A stretch of 33,732 nucleotides of DNA from an uncultured Collinsella sp. (GCA_900551815.1 URXE01000021.1:1-33732), one strand, 5' to 3'; shown: positions 15,664 through 24,209, counted from the stretch's first letter. Made by a program: numbers and translations. Notes: a model not told the origin generated them from the letters alone.

Positions 15664-15753
15664 ATGTTGCGTCGTAATGAGCGCTATCGGGTCTGTTTTG
15701 AGTGGAGACAGGGGATGGCTTGGAATGTCGAAATCGTCGATTATCACAAGTGA
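15664..15753 (+). pseudogene. higB: HigB toxin remnant (C-terminal part only)
   Basis: A 29-codon frame, MLRRNERYRVCFEW then NVEIVDYHK, matches the C-terminal third of HigB-type RelE toxins, whose ends typically read R-x-N-x-x-Y/W-R-x-C-F-x-W...VEIVDYH. The frame is closed by TAA at 15652, and the upstream bases hold promoter and palindromes, so the N-terminal 60 or so residues are missing. It overlaps the start of higA in the usual toxin-first order. Either a deletion removed the toxin's front, or a short peptide is made. It is unlikely to be an active nuclease. Confidence 0.7.
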
Positions 15754-16066
15754 TGAGACTGCGTCCGATTTGCTGCCGCCGGTGACTCCTGGTGAGCTGC
15801 TCAAAGAGGAATTTCTTGCCCCTATGGGCATTTCACAATATCGTCTTGCTAAGGAGACCGGGATTCCGGCTCAACGCATTGGGCAGATTATCTTGGGAAG
15901 GCGTCGTGTGACGGCCGACACCGACCTTCGCCTTTGCCGTTACTTTGGCCCGACGGATGGTTATTGGCTGCGCGCTCAGATAGCGTTTGATCTCGAGGCG
16001 GAGAAGAGGCGCATCGAACCGGAACTGGATAAGATTGTTCCTGTCCAGCAGGCTGTCGCATTGTAG
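15725..16066 (+). CDS. higA: HigA-family antitoxin / XRE regulator
   Basis: 113 residues from the ATG at 15725 (MSKSSIITSD). PPVTPGELLKEEFLAPMGIS (18-37) is the classic HigA opening and is followed by the helix-turn-helix QYRLAKETGIPAQRIGQIILGRR (38-60), then VTADTDLRLCRYFG and a C-terminal charged helix. HigA normally neutralises HigB and represses the operon through palindromic sites; two palindromes lie upstream here. The partner toxin is reduced to a fragment, so this looks like an orphaned antitoxin. An in-frame ATG at 15677 is possible but would sit inside the remnant with no better binding site. Confidence 0.85.
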   Translation: MSKSSIITSDETASDLLPPVTPGELLKEEFLAPMGISQYRLAKETGIPAQRIGQIILGRRRVTADTDLRLCRYFGPTDGYWLRAQIAFDLEAEKRRIEPELDKIVPVQQAVAL

Positions 16067-16095
16067 TGCTCAAAGATGTTGAGGTTGGAGTGACG

Positions 16096-16419
16096 ATGGG
16101 ACGACGCCGACAGACTGCCGTGTATAGTCCTGGTGGGTGCGGGTGCGGCTTGCTGCTGCTCCCGGTTATTGCTGTGAGCATTGGCGTTATGTTTGCGCTT
16201 GCCGGGTTGGCAGCAGCGGCACTCGTGTTGCTGATCGTGGCCATTGGCGTGACGATTTGGCTCTGCCGCAATCGCGAGCAACGCCATGCCTGCGGTAAAA
16301 CCAATGTCGGCTGGGCCGTCTTCCTGATCATTGCGTACTCGCTGAGTGTCAGCTACCTGGTGTTCTTTGTCCTGTTGATGGTCAGTACCTTTACCGGAGA
16401 ATCCGTCACGGTGGGATAG
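16096..16419 (+). CDS. Small membrane protein of unknown function
   Basis: 107 residues from the ATG at 16096 (MGRRRQTAVY), with GGAG five bases upstream. A short basic N-terminus with GGCGCG is followed by a long hydrophobic stretch (about 18-57), probably two tight helices, a basic loop with RNREQRHACGK, and another hydrophobic segment (about 71-97). No domain recognised. It follows higA by 29 bases and could be co-transcribed with it, but nothing else links them. Confidence 0.65.
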   Translation: MGRRRQTAVYSPGGCGCGLLLLPVIAVSIGVMFALAGLAAAALVLLIVAIGVTIWLCRNREQRHACGKTNVGWAVFLIIAYSLSVSYLVFFVLLMVSTFTGESVTVG

Positions 16420-16445
16420 GCTTCGACGAGTCTTTTGAAGATGGA

Positions 16446-16489
16446 ACAAAAATGGAACCGGATGGGAAATACCCCCATCCGGCTCCATT
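16446..16489 (-). terminator. Terminator after the MFS transporter gene
   Basis: On the minus strand AATGGA and CCGGATGGG pair with CCCATCCGG and TCCATT across a single mismatch, a 15-bp stem, followed by TTTTTG. It ends the peptidase/MFS operon and faces the small membrane protein gene convergently. Confidence 0.85.
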
Positions 16490-16510
16490 GCTCAATATTG
16501 GCATGAGCTT

Positions 16511-17830
16511 CTACTCGGTTGCTTCGCGGCGAGCGACCTCGTCGATCAAGATAGCATCGCCGTGCTTGGCGGCGGCAATGCTCGCGGCCATAAACATGCC
16601 CATTGCCGTGATGTAGGCGAAGAGCATCGACGGCACCACGTCCATAACGATGCCGGAGAGAATCGGTGTCGCCACCTGAGCCGCCATACTCACGGTGTAG
16701 TAGTAACCAGAGTAGCGGCCTACGCTTTGGGAGCTGCAGCACTCCAGAATCATCGTGTACACGCACAGGTCCACGCCGCCCAGCGCAACGCCCATCAACA
16801 AAAAGACGCCGTACAACACGGGCGAGAAACCGGGTGCCAGCCAAAGAAGCGCGGGGCATAAAACCATGATGACGGCGGTGCCCAGGGCGACCTTTTTACG
16901 GCCGATTTTGAGCGAAAGATTTGCCAAGGGTACGTAGCTTAGCAGCGCGCCTGCAATCGTCACGATATTGATGATGGCGTATGAGCCGCCCTCCATGCCG
17001 TAGAACATATCGGCATAACGGCTGATATTGGTGGTCATGGCGTTATAGCTCATGTAGTAGAAAAACGTTGCAGCAAGCAGCATGATGATGGAGCGGCGTA
17101 CGCCGGCGTCTGCAATGTGATCTTTACCGCCGGCCTCGGGAGAGTCATCTTTGTCAATCTGATCCTCGTCGATGCCCATGGACAGCGATTTCTCGCGCAT
17201 CTTTTCGACAAGGGCGGGCTCACGGACAAAGATGCCGTAGACAACGGCCGAGACGAGAATAAAGGCGGCCTGCAAGATAAAGAGCGGAAGGTAATCGGGT
17301 TTGTCGGCCTTGGGAACCATGACCGAGATGGCGACGAGCATAAGACCCGTCCCCGCATAGCCGACGATCTTTTCGATCGAGTCCGCCTTGGTTCGAAGTG
17401 GGCGAGGCGTAATATCGGCCACGATGGCAACCGTCATGGTGCGATAGGCGCATATTGCCAATAGCGTGAGGATAATCGCGCCGATGAGCAGAGGTAGGCT
17501 GCCCATGTTGTTGGCGATCGCGATGAGCGGGACGGAGAGCATTGCCACCGCGGAGCCGCCCAAGATAAAGGGCGTTCGGCGCCCGAGTTTGCTTGCGCAA
17601 CGGTCCGAGAGGATGCCAAAAAGCGGAAGCAGGAACAGGCCAAAGACATTATCGATAGCCATGATCGCGCCGGTGAGCGAGTTGGATAGGCCAAAGGTTC
17701 CCGTGAGCATCTTAGGAACGATGCCGTCGTAGACCTGCCAAAAGCTGATCATGCCCATAAAGGGTAGGGAGGCGAGGGCGACGGCCTTGGTGTCGAGCCG
17801 GGCCGCCCGCTTAAGATTTGGTTGGGTCAT
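16511..17830 (-). CDS. MFS transporter, SLC45/GPH-like
   Basis: 439 residues from the ATG at 17830, with CAGGAG 8 bases upstream. About twelve hydrophobic segments in two halves are separated by a charged cytoplasmic loop (about 215-245, MREKSLSMGIDEDQIDKDD). FGILSDRCASKLGRRTPFI at about 72-90 is the loop 2-3 motif of major facilitators and is close to the sugar:cation symporter/SLC45 style (GRRTPF). KIGRKKVALGT in the second half is the matching loop. Substrate unknown; its operon partner is an M20 peptidase, so peptide or amino acid derivatives are as plausible as sugars. Confidence 0.85.
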   Translation of the reverse strand: MTQPNLKRAARLDTKAVALASLPFMGMISFWQVYDGIVPKMLTGTFGLSNSLTGAIMAIDNVFGLFLLPLFGILSDRCASKLGRRTPFILGGSAVAMLSVPLIAIANNMGSLPLLIGAIILTLLAICAYRTMTVAIVADITPRPLRTKADSIEKIVGYAGTGLMLVAISVMVPKADKPDYLPLFILQAAFILVSAVVYGIFVREPALVEKMREKSLSMGIDEDQIDKDDSPEAGGKDHIADAGVRRSIIMLLAATFFYYMSYNAMTTNISRYADMFYGMEGGSYAIINIVTIAGALLSYVPLANLSLKIGRKKVALGTAVIMVLCPALLWLAPGFSPVLYGVFLLMGVALGGVDLCVYTMILECCSSQSVGRYSGYYYTVSMAAQVATPILSGIVMDVVPSMLFAYITAMGMFMAASIAAAKHGDAILIDEVARREATE

Positions 17831-17883
17831 GCTGGTTCTCCTGGTCGGTAAAAGCGGGGAGGGGCGCTATCGGCCCTCCCGTC

Positions 17884-19305
17884 CTACAGTTGTTCAAGGT
17901 TGGCGAGAAACGCCACATAGAATTCGATGCCGCGCTTGTAGACGTCGACGCCGATGCGTTCGTTGGCGGCATGGATGAGCTTGCGCGCCTCGCCCGAGTA
18001 GATAAAGCCGCAGAAGCGGTAGACGCGATCGCAGATCTCGTTGAACTCGCGCGAGTCGGTGCAGGAGTTCTGCACGTAGGGTGCAAAGCCGGCCTCGGGA
18101 TAGACGCCCGACACGCAGCGATGGATGTAGTTGAAGGCGGCATCGTCTTCGTAAGGCGAGATGGGCGCGGGCTCGGTGTAGGGAATCGCCTCGTTGATTT
18201 CGACGGTGACATGTTCGGGGCTTATGCCCGAGGCGCGGCACTGCTGGGCGGCGAGCTTGCGGACGCGCTCGACGGCATCGGCGATAGTCTCGAACGGAGC
18301 GATGCGCACGTTGAAGTTAGCGCGAGCAACTGGTGGCAGTACATTGTGCGCGTTGGAGCCTTCGAGCTGCGTGAGCGCATAGGTTGTGCGCAGCATGGCC
18401 GAGGTCTCGGGGCTGGCGGCCATGATCTTGGTGACCGCGGGGCGCGTGAGCCACAGGTTGCCAAAGATTGCCTGATACGTCGCGCTGCTACGGGCGCCCA
18501 GTTCGGTCAGTGTGGCCTCGACGGCGGGCGTGAGCTGCGGCTTGCCGGGGTTGGCCGAGATGGTCTCGCATACACGGCAGAGAAGACGGCAGGCATCGTT
18601 TGCCGCAGGCGTAGAGGCGTGGCCGCCGTCGGCGCGCGCCGTAACGGTAAGGTCGACGTGGCCCTTCTCGGATACGCCTACCATGGCAACGGGTTCGGTG
18701 ACGCCGAGCGGCGCGTCGGTTGCCACGGCGCCACCCTCATCGAGCACCATATAGGGATGGATGTTGTGCTCGCGAAGCCACTGCACTGCATGGGTTGCAG
18801 TAGGCGCGGCGATTTCTTCGCCGTCGCTCGAGAAGAACCAGACATCGCGCGGTGGAACGAAGCCCTGATCGATGAGGCGCTCGGCGGCCTCGAGGAAAGC
18901 AGAGACGATGCACTTGGTGTCGAGTGAGCCGCGGGCCCAGATTTCGCCGTCGATGATCTCGGCTCCAAAGGGATCATGCTTCCAGTCTTGCCCCTCGACG
19001 GGCACGACGTCCTGATGCGCCATCATGACGATGGGGTCCAAGGCGGAATCGGCACCAGGCCAACGCAGGAGCATGCCGAAATCGTCGACGCGTGTAAGCT
19101 CGGCGACTTTAAAGAAATGCGGATAAAGTCGCTGAAGCGTGGGAATCCACTGGTTGAAGGGCTCATCGTCGCGCTCGGCGATGTTCTCACGCGAAACGGT
19201 GGGGATGCGCAGCAATTCGCAAAAGCGCTCGACGGCTGCCTCGTCTGCCTTGTAGGTGCCTGCATCAAGAGGCGCGCCCTGTGCGACCGATACCGATGCT
19301 CCCAT
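17884..19305 (-). CDS. M20 family metallopeptidase (carboxypeptidase/dipeptidase type)
   Basis: 473 residues from the ATG at 19305; AAGGAG lies upstream. The two-zinc site is present: His97 and Asp99 in MMAHQDVVPV, Asp129 in ARGSLDTK, Glu163-Glu164 in SSDGEEIAA. QDWKHDPFGAEIIDGEIWARG between them is typical of the carboxypeptidase S/PM20D1-like branch, and the insert dimerisation domain (about 210-350) carries EGSNAHNVLPP. No signal peptide. It precedes the MFS gene by 53 bases and probably shares a transcript, suggesting uptake or export of a peptide-like compound coupled to hydrolysis. Exact substrate unknown. Confidence 0.88.
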   Translation of the reverse strand: MGASVSVAQGAPLDAGTYKADEAAVERFCELLRIPTVSRENIAERDDEPFNQWIPTLQRLYPHFFKVAELTRVDDFGMLLRWPGADSALDPIVMMAHQDVVPVEGQDWKHDPFGAEIIDGEIWARGSLDTKCIVSAFLEAAERLIDQGFVPPRDVWFFSSDGEEIAAPTATHAVQWLREHNIHPYMVLDEGGAVATDAPLGVTEPVAMVGVSEKGHVDLTVTARADGGHASTPAANDACRLLCRVCETISANPGKPQLTPAVEATLTELGARSSATYQAIFGNLWLTRPAVTKIMAASPETSAMLRTTYALTQLEGSNAHNVLPPVARANFNVRIAPFETIADAVERVRKLAAQQCRASGISPEHVTVEINEAIPYTEPAPISPYEDDAAFNYIHRCVSGVYPEAGFAPYVQNSCTDSREFNEICDRVYRFCGFIYSGEARKLIHAANERIGVDVYKRGIEFYVAFLANLEQL

Positions 19306-19415
19306 GGTGGGACTCCTTTCGTGTTGTATATCGAATACGTCAAGATTATCGCCCGCACCGCGCGTGGGAAACGGCGAAACACGTTGTTCATCTGCGGGCG
19401 GCGGGTCGGATAGCC

Positions 19416-19859
19416 TTAGCCGACGATGACCGTGCCGTCTTCGGCCACGGTGATGGCGTCGCCCGTCGACACGGCATCGAGAAACTCATCGCCTAGGTTG
19501 TCAATGGTGGGCATGGGGGTGTCGGTCCACACACCCGAGAGGATCGCGCCTGCGGCGGCAAGGCTGTCAATGGGTTTGGAAAACAGCAGGCATGCGGGTT
19601 GGCGGCCCATTTTGGTGGCGCAGAAGAGCACCATGCCACCTGTGGTGGAGCCGATAGTCTGCGGTAGGCACAGGGCACATCCTGCCAAAGGTTTGCCGTA
19701 CAAGTCGGGATTGTTTTGGTCGGAACATGTGGCCTTTTTGTCGCCAAACATCAGTGCCTTCTGAAACGATGCGAGTGTGTTGAGCCCTCCGTGAGAGACA
19801 AGTGCCTTGGCGTGGGCAGTTCCGGGGACAACGACGCGGCCGTGAAAGATTTTTTTCAT
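19416..19859 (-). CDS. Aconitase X small (swivel) subunit, DUF126
   Basis: 147 residues from the ATG at 19859 (MKKIFHGRVVVPG), with AGGAAGG upstream; an ORF extension of 44 residues overlaps the large-subunit gene and is not plausible. The sequence has the compact swivel-domain pattern: HGRVVVPGTAHAKALVS, NTLASFQKALMFGDK, IGSTTGGMVLF and a closing GDAITVAEDGTVIV. In aconitase X enzymes this domain pairs with the DUF521 subunit to close the active site. It follows the large subunit by 14 bases, so the two are surely co-expressed. Confidence 0.9.
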   Translation of the reverse strand: MKKIFHGRVVVPGTAHAKALVSHGGLNTLASFQKALMFGDKKATCSDQNNPDLYGKPLAGCALCLPQTIGSTTGGMVLFCATKMGRQPACLLFSKPIDSLAAAGAILSGVWTDTPMPTIDNLGDEFLDAVSTGDAITVAEDGTVIVG

Positions 19860-19873
19860 GAGGAGTCGCCTTC

Positions 19874-21151
19874 CTATTTGATTGGTTTTCCGGTGGTGAC
19901 GTAGGCGAGCACCTCGTCGTCGGTGTAGTAGCGCGATGCCGAGTACGTACGCAACTTGTTGGAGTTGGTGATGATGGGCATGCTGCCGCACAGCGGGTTG
20001 TTGGTGTACATAAGCGGGCAGATGCTCGAGACGACGGCGCCGGTAGTCGAGAGACGTCTGTATGCCGCAGTCTTGCGGAAGGCGTCTGCCACAGATGGGG
20101 CGGCGGTCAGCACGGTGGGTACTTGCACGCGGCAGTTGCCGGAGGCGCTCAGCTCATCGCAGATGGCGTCTGCCCAGTGGGCGAGTTGTGCAGACGAGAG
20201 ATGGGGGCAGCCGATGAAGGCCAGCTTGGGGCGCGCGCCCGGGTTCTTCCACATAATGGGGTAGCTTGAGCGGATGTGTTCCAGCTCGGCGTCGTCAATG
20301 CGATAGATTTGGGCGTCTGGTGCTATGAGCTGTTCGCCTTGCTCGACGGCTTCGGGCGTGATGCCGTCTACGTGGTAGAGCCCGACAGCGCCGTTCGATG
20401 CGCTGGCGGCGCCCATGTCCTTAAGGTAGTCCTGCGTGTCGGGCGTGAGTTCGCGGCCAAGCCAACGGTCGAGGCCTTTAATGTAAGGGACGTCCTCCAT
20501 CACCTTCATGCCAATGGCGCTGCCAAGCACTTGCGCTTCGGGCTTGCGCTTACAGTCGACTTCGATGATCCAGGTCGCCTTGCGGCCCTCGTCGGTGAGC
20601 AGGCCGAATTCCGGGACAAAGCCGGCAATTGAGCCGAACATCTCGATGATGCCGGAGTTGCGATTGCAGCGGGCGCCCAACACGGAGTTGGCAAAGACCA
20701 CGGCGCTGCTTTCTGCCCAGCTTAGGATGTCGCCACGCTGGGGTCGATTGCCAACTTCGGGCTGGTAACAGGTGCAGCTGAAAGCATCGCTGTCCAATAG
20801 GCCCATGCTGCGCAGCTGTGCCTCATAATCGCCTTGTTTGGAATACATAATCTTGAACAGCAGCTTTTGCAGCGGGTTGGCCGGGACGGCGGGGTCGAGA
20901 GGCCTCGGGTCGACCGAGAATGACTGGCCGGACAGGACTCCGTCTTTCAACAACTCATCCATAAGGTCATAGACTGGACCGAGCATGGAGAGGCCAAAAC
21001 TTGTGACAAGATGACCGTTTGCGCCGGTCACGGGAACCATGCGCTCGGCACCAAAGCACTCGCCGTACATAACGAGGGTCTTGACTACTTTGGCCATGGC
21101 GGGGCCCTTGGCGCCGTCGAGCAGGGCTTGTTGTTGGGAGGTCAGGTTCAT
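19874..21151 (-). CDS. Aconitase X large (catalytic) subunit, DUF521
   Basis: 425 residues from the ATG at 21151 (MNLTSQQQALLDG), where AAAGGA is 11 bases upstream; the ATG at 21163 touches that site and is less likely. Family signs: LLDGAKGPAMAKVV at the start, candidate metal or cluster ligands Cys126, Cys128 and Cys162 (SCTCYQPEVGN, NSVLGARCNRNSG), and Cys378/Cys388 in SSICPLMYTNNPLCG. Characterised bacterial members are cis-3-hydroxy-L-proline dehydratases; archaeal ones dehydrate mevalonate 5-phosphate. Here it lies between a flavin/Fe-S reductase (10 bases of non-overlapping spacing or so) and the small subunit, suggesting dehydration then reduction of a hydroxylated acid. The substrate is not known. 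Confidence 0.9.
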   Translation of the reverse strand: MNLTSQQQALLDGAKGPAMAKVVKTLVMYGECFGAERMVPVTGANGHLVTSFGLSMLGPVYDLMDELLKDGVLSGQSFSVDPRPLDPAVPANPLQKLLFKIMYSKQGDYEAQLRSMGLLDSDAFSCTCYQPEVGNRPQRGDILSWAESSAVVFANSVLGARCNRNSGIIEMFGSIAGFVPEFGLLTDEGRKATWIIEVDCKRKPEAQVLGSAIGMKVMEDVPYIKGLDRWLGRELTPDTQDYLKDMGAASASNGAVGLYHVDGITPEAVEQGEQLIAPDAQIYRIDDAELEHIRSSYPIMWKNPGARPKLAFIGCPHLSSAQLAHWADAICDELSASGNCRVQVPTVLTAAPSVADAFRKTAAYRRLSTTGAVVSSICPLMYTNNPLCGSMPIITNSNKLRTYSASRYYTDDEVLAYVTTGKPIK

Positions 21152-21172
21152 CTGTGAGCCCATCCTTTCGTG

Positions 21173-23494
21173 TTAGATATTGGTGCCGAGTCGGTATGCC
21201 GCGCGGACCGCTTCGAGCACACGGCCGGGTGCAAACCCATCGCCGATGTTATGCAGCTCGTCTGCGGCATGCGTCTGCTGCAGTTTGTAGAACAGTGCGT
21301 CGTCGGGGTGTCCGCCGCAGGCAATGATTACCAGGTCGCAGGTTAGCTCGAGCGGCTTCCAGTCGTTGCCGATTTTGGGTGCAAGCGGGTTTTCGACGTT
21401 CTCGGGCAAGACCGGTGACCACGAGATGTAGGGGTCGGGAACGTTTTTGTGGCAGTTGCGACTCAAGTGGAGAAGCGCGCACCTCGCTGGGGCTCCAGAC
21501 TCGCGCATGCCGCCGACCTCCGCGCGCTCGACGCGTGTCATATTGAGGAGCCGCACATTGCGTCCCCTGAGCGCATGGAGTAGGTGGCCACGATTTGCCG
21601 TACAGGCGCCTTGCATCATGTGAGGCAGCATTTCAATTATGCTGACCTGTGGTATGCCGTGTTCGACGGTGAGCCATTGGGCAACCTCGCAGCCCACGGC
21701 CCCTCCGCCAATGATGGCGACGGTTTTGGCATTGCCAAGCAGCGCGGGTTGACGCAGTAGCTGCGTTGCCTGCACGGCATGGCCCGATGCTGCAAGCTCC
21801 GTAAGGCCGGGGATGGGCGGTATCGCATTGGAAGTGCCTGTCGCGCACACGATTGCGTCGAAGCCTGCTTTTGCAAGATCTTCGGCGCGTGCTGCCCGTC
21901 CAAGTTTGAGTGTCAGGTTCCCGTTGGGTTTTTCTGCCTGCTCGCGCACCTGTCGAACAAGATATGATCGGTAATTATCGAGGTCGAACTTGATCCGGGC
22001 GGCGCTGGCGGAGAGGAGTTTTCCTCCAAGTTCATCTTCGGCGTCGATGAGCTTTACGTCGTGGCCACGACGCGCGGCGATTAGCGCACAGACCATCCCG
22101 GCGGGTCCGGCTCCTATCACCGCTATGCGTTTGGGTTCTATGGCGGGAGCGGGTGTCTGGGGCATGAGGTATTCAAAGCTGCAGCGTGGATTGACGGCGC
22201 ACTGCGGGTGACCCCCTTCGACAAACTCGTTGAGGCATCCTTCCTGGCATCCGATGCAGGGACGAATATCTGCCACGCGACCAGCGTACGCCTTGTTGGG
22301 CCACTCGGGATCCGCAAGCAGCGGGCGTCCCAGCATGATCATATCGGCGTCGCCATTGCGAAGGGTGCGTTCGGCAATGTCGGGGTAGCCCAACTTACCC
22401 ACCGCGACAACGGGTACGGGAAGGCCGGCATTGGAGCGGATATTGTCGGCGGCAAAGCGCTCCCGAACGGCGCGCGCCACGGGAACGAAGCAGCCTGCGG
22501 GCATGCTCGCAGGCGGGTGGGGCATCCACCAGTTGTCATAGCAACCCAGGTCGACGTCAAAGATGTCTACTCCCGCCCCCACGAGCTCTTCCATATAACA
22601 CAGGGTCTGTTCGACCGTGCGGCCGCCGCGCATACGTCCCAGATAGGTCGAATTCATGACCTGCTCGTCATAGGTTTCCTCGAGTGCAAGCGAAAGGTCG
22701 ATGCGGTACATGATGGGGTAGTCAGGCCCAACGCGGCGACGGATTTCTTTGACCATATCGAGGCCAAATTGACGCCAATCGGCATAACGTCCGAGTTTGC
22801 GATGGTTAAAGGCGGGGTTTCCGAGCTGCTCGATAAGATAACCTTCGTGCCCGTGCAAATAGACGCCATCGATGCCCATGGCATGGGCATCGGCCGCCGC
22901 TTGGCCGATATTGTTTACGATACGGCGCAGCTTTTGGTCCGAGAGGCGTATGCATGGAATGGCGGGGATGTAGTAGTTAGGCAAGAAACTCGCCGAGACC
23001 GGAAACCTCTTTTGCGTGATGAGGCATTGCGGGTTGCCCACGCGGCCGAGTCCAGCTGTAAGCTGGATAAAAATGCGCGATCCGAACGCATGGACACCTT
23101 GGGCAAGGTCGCGCCAGCCTGCCATAACGGTTCGGCTTCGATCGATGCGCGGGAAATAGGTGAGCTTGTCCAGCTCGGTGACCGTGGTGTCGATGCCGTG
23201 GCTTACCGGCACGAGTCCTGTTGTGATGAGGCCGCAGCCGCCTTTGGCGCGGGCGAAAAAGTACTGCAGCATCATGTCGCTGGGGCGGCCAGTTTCCTCG
23301 CACATTTCGATATTGCCCATCGGTGCCATGACAATGCGGTTTTTGACGGCGAGCTTGTTAATTTTGATGGGAGAGAAGAGCTTGTCAAAAGGATAGAGCT
23401 CTTGCGTCATGCGGGACGATCCGCAACCGGAATTTTTGGCGGGCCAGTTGTCGAATGAGTCGACGAGTTGCTGCACCAGTACGTCTTTTCCCAA
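21173..23494 (-). CDS. Old-yellow-enzyme type NADH:flavin oxidoreductase with Fe-S and FAD/NAD domains
   Basis: 773 residues from a TTG at 23494 (MGKDVLVQQLV), chosen for the AAAGGA six bases upstream; an internal ATG (MTQELYPFDKLF, residue 29) has no site. Residues 31-400 form the FMN TIM barrel of the 2,4-dienoyl-CoA reductase/enoate reductase group (KNRIVMAPMGN, LHGHEGYLIEQ at 213-223, GRPLLADPEWPNK). Cys413, 416, 420 and 432 in CIGCQEGC...PQC are the 4Fe-4S ligands. RIAVIGAGPAGMV (456-468) binds FAD and VAIIGGGAVGCEVAQW binds NAD(P)H. The family reduces activated C=C bonds, including steroid and bile-acid enones (BaiCD, BaiH). It is first in the aconitase X operon. Confidence 0.92.
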   Translation of the reverse strand: MGKDVLVQQLVDSFDNWPAKNSGCGSSRMTQELYPFDKLFSPIKINKLAVKNRIVMAPMGNIEMCEETGRPSDMMLQYFFARAKGGCGLITTGLVPVSHGIDTTVTELDKLTYFPRIDRSRTVMAGWRDLAQGVHAFGSRIFIQLTAGLGRVGNPQCLITQKRFPVSASFLPNYYIPAIPCIRLSDQKLRRIVNNIGQAAADAHAMGIDGVYLHGHEGYLIEQLGNPAFNHRKLGRYADWRQFGLDMVKEIRRRVGPDYPIMYRIDLSLALEETYDEQVMNSTYLGRMRGGRTVEQTLCYMEELVGAGVDIFDVDLGCYDNWWMPHPPASMPAGCFVPVARAVRERFAADNIRSNAGLPVPVVAVGKLGYPDIAERTLRNGDADMIMLGRPLLADPEWPNKAYAGRVADIRPCIGCQEGCLNEFVEGGHPQCAVNPRCSFEYLMPQTPAPAIEPKRIAVIGAGPAGMVCALIAARRGHDVKLIDAEDELGGKLLSASAARIKFDLDNYRSYLVRQVREQAEKPNGNLTLKLGRAARAEDLAKAGFDAIVCATGTSNAIPPIPGLTELAASGHAVQATQLLRQPALLGNAKTVAIIGGGAVGCEVAQWLTVEHGIPQVSIIEMLPHMMQGACTANRGHLLHALRGRNVRLLNMTRVERAEVGGMRESGAPARCALLHLSRNCHKNVPDPYISWSPVLPENVENPLAPKIGNDWKPLELTCDLVIIACGGHPDDALFYKLQQTHAADELHNIGDGFAPGRVLEAVRAAYRLGTNI

Positions 23495-23530
23495 TGAGGT
23501 TCCTTTCAGATGTTGACAAGGTAACAAAGC

Positions 23531-23558
23531 AGTTTACGTCTAAATGTTTAATAGTCAA
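23531..23558 (-). promoter_or_regulatory. Promoter of the oxidoreductase/aconitase X operon
   Basis: On the minus strand TTGACT (23558-23553) and TAAACT (23536-23531) are 16 bases apart in an AT-rich patch 37 bases before the TTG start codon. Matches are 5/6 and 4/6 to consensus. Confidence 0.5.
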
Positions 23559-23627
23559 CAACAAAGGCATGAGTTCGGTGAAGGAAAAAAGGACTCAATG
23601 AGCGTCAGATGACAAACTGTGTTGCGA

Positions 23628-23646
23628 CATTAGCTCCCAGCTAATG
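23628..23646. promoter_or_regulatory. Short perfect dyad between divergent genes
   Basis: CATTAGCT-CCC-AGCTAATG is an 8-bp perfect inverted repeat, placed about 70 bases from the -35 of the aconitase X operon and 72 bases before the FxLYD gene. It has no T-run and could be an operator for either gene. Confidence 0.35.
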
Positions 23647-23717
23647 AATTTGAGTTCGCTGCCTCCTACGATGTGCTGTGTGCCGGCACGGTAGCCGGAT
23701 CGTGGGAAGGATGCATA

Positions 23718-24161
23718 ATGGCAAAAGAGGGAAAGAAGCCGATCGGCAAGATCATTCTGGGTGTCATCGTGGTGCTCGTTGTTGCCGGCGTCGTAGGTTC
23801 TATGGGCGGTAACTCGTCTGATTCGTCTACGGGTGATGCAGCAAAGCCTGCCGAACAGACCCAGCAAGTCGAGGAGCAAAAAGAGGCACAAGAACCCTAT
23901 ACGGTTTCGGATGAGGCCGGTGATACGTCTAATCAGTTTGCGTATAAGATCACTGGCACGTTGACCAATAATACGGATAAAGAGCAAAGCTACATTCAGA
24001 TTGAGTATGTTCTGTATGACGCAGACGGCAATCAGGTGGGAACGGCTCTTGCGAACACCAACCATCTCAAAGCGGGCGGCACCTGGAAGTTCGAAGCGAT
24101 GAGCACGGTATCTCCCGATCAGGTTGCTAGCTGGGAACGTTCTGATGTGAGCGGCTTTTAA
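23718..24161 (+). CDS. FxLYD domain lipoprotein-like membrane-anchored protein
   Basis: 147 residues from the ATG at 23718 (MAKEGKKPIGK), with GGAAGG seven bases upstream. A basic N-terminus is followed by one membrane helix (about 10-28, IILGVIVVLVVAGVVGS), then a Ser/Gln/Glu-rich linker (to about 62). The outer domain carries the FxLYD pattern: YKITGTLTNNTDKEQSYIQI, EYVLYDADGNQVGTALANT and LKAGGTWKFEA. Such immunoglobulin-like modules are common in surface proteins of Gram-positives, with no enzymatic role known. There is no lipobox Cys, so anchoring is by the helix. Spacing (48 bases) to the next gene allows co-transcription. Confidence 0.8.
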   Translation: MAKEGKKPIGKIILGVIVVLVVAGVVGSMGGNSSDSSTGDAAKPAEQTQQVEEQKEAQEPYTVSDEAGDTSNQFAYKITGTLTNNTDKEQSYIQIEYVLYDADGNQVGTALANTNHLKAGGTWKFEAMSTVSPDQVASWERSDVSGF

Positions 24162-24209
24162 CTAGAATAAACAACATGATTACTATGCGATCTGGGGAGG
24201 TGAGGTCGT

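Noticed and set aside
15677..15724. Earlier ATG for higA at 15677
   Set aside because: It lies inside the HigB remnant frame and has no better binding site; the HigA consensus begins well after 15725.
22208..23458. Long plus-strand open frame (416 codons) opposite the oxidoreductase gene
   Set aside because: The minus-strand protein has unambiguous family motifs; the plus frame reads as low-complexity shadow with no recognisable domain or binding site. The same applies to 12839-13897, 10465-11346 and 17818-18927.
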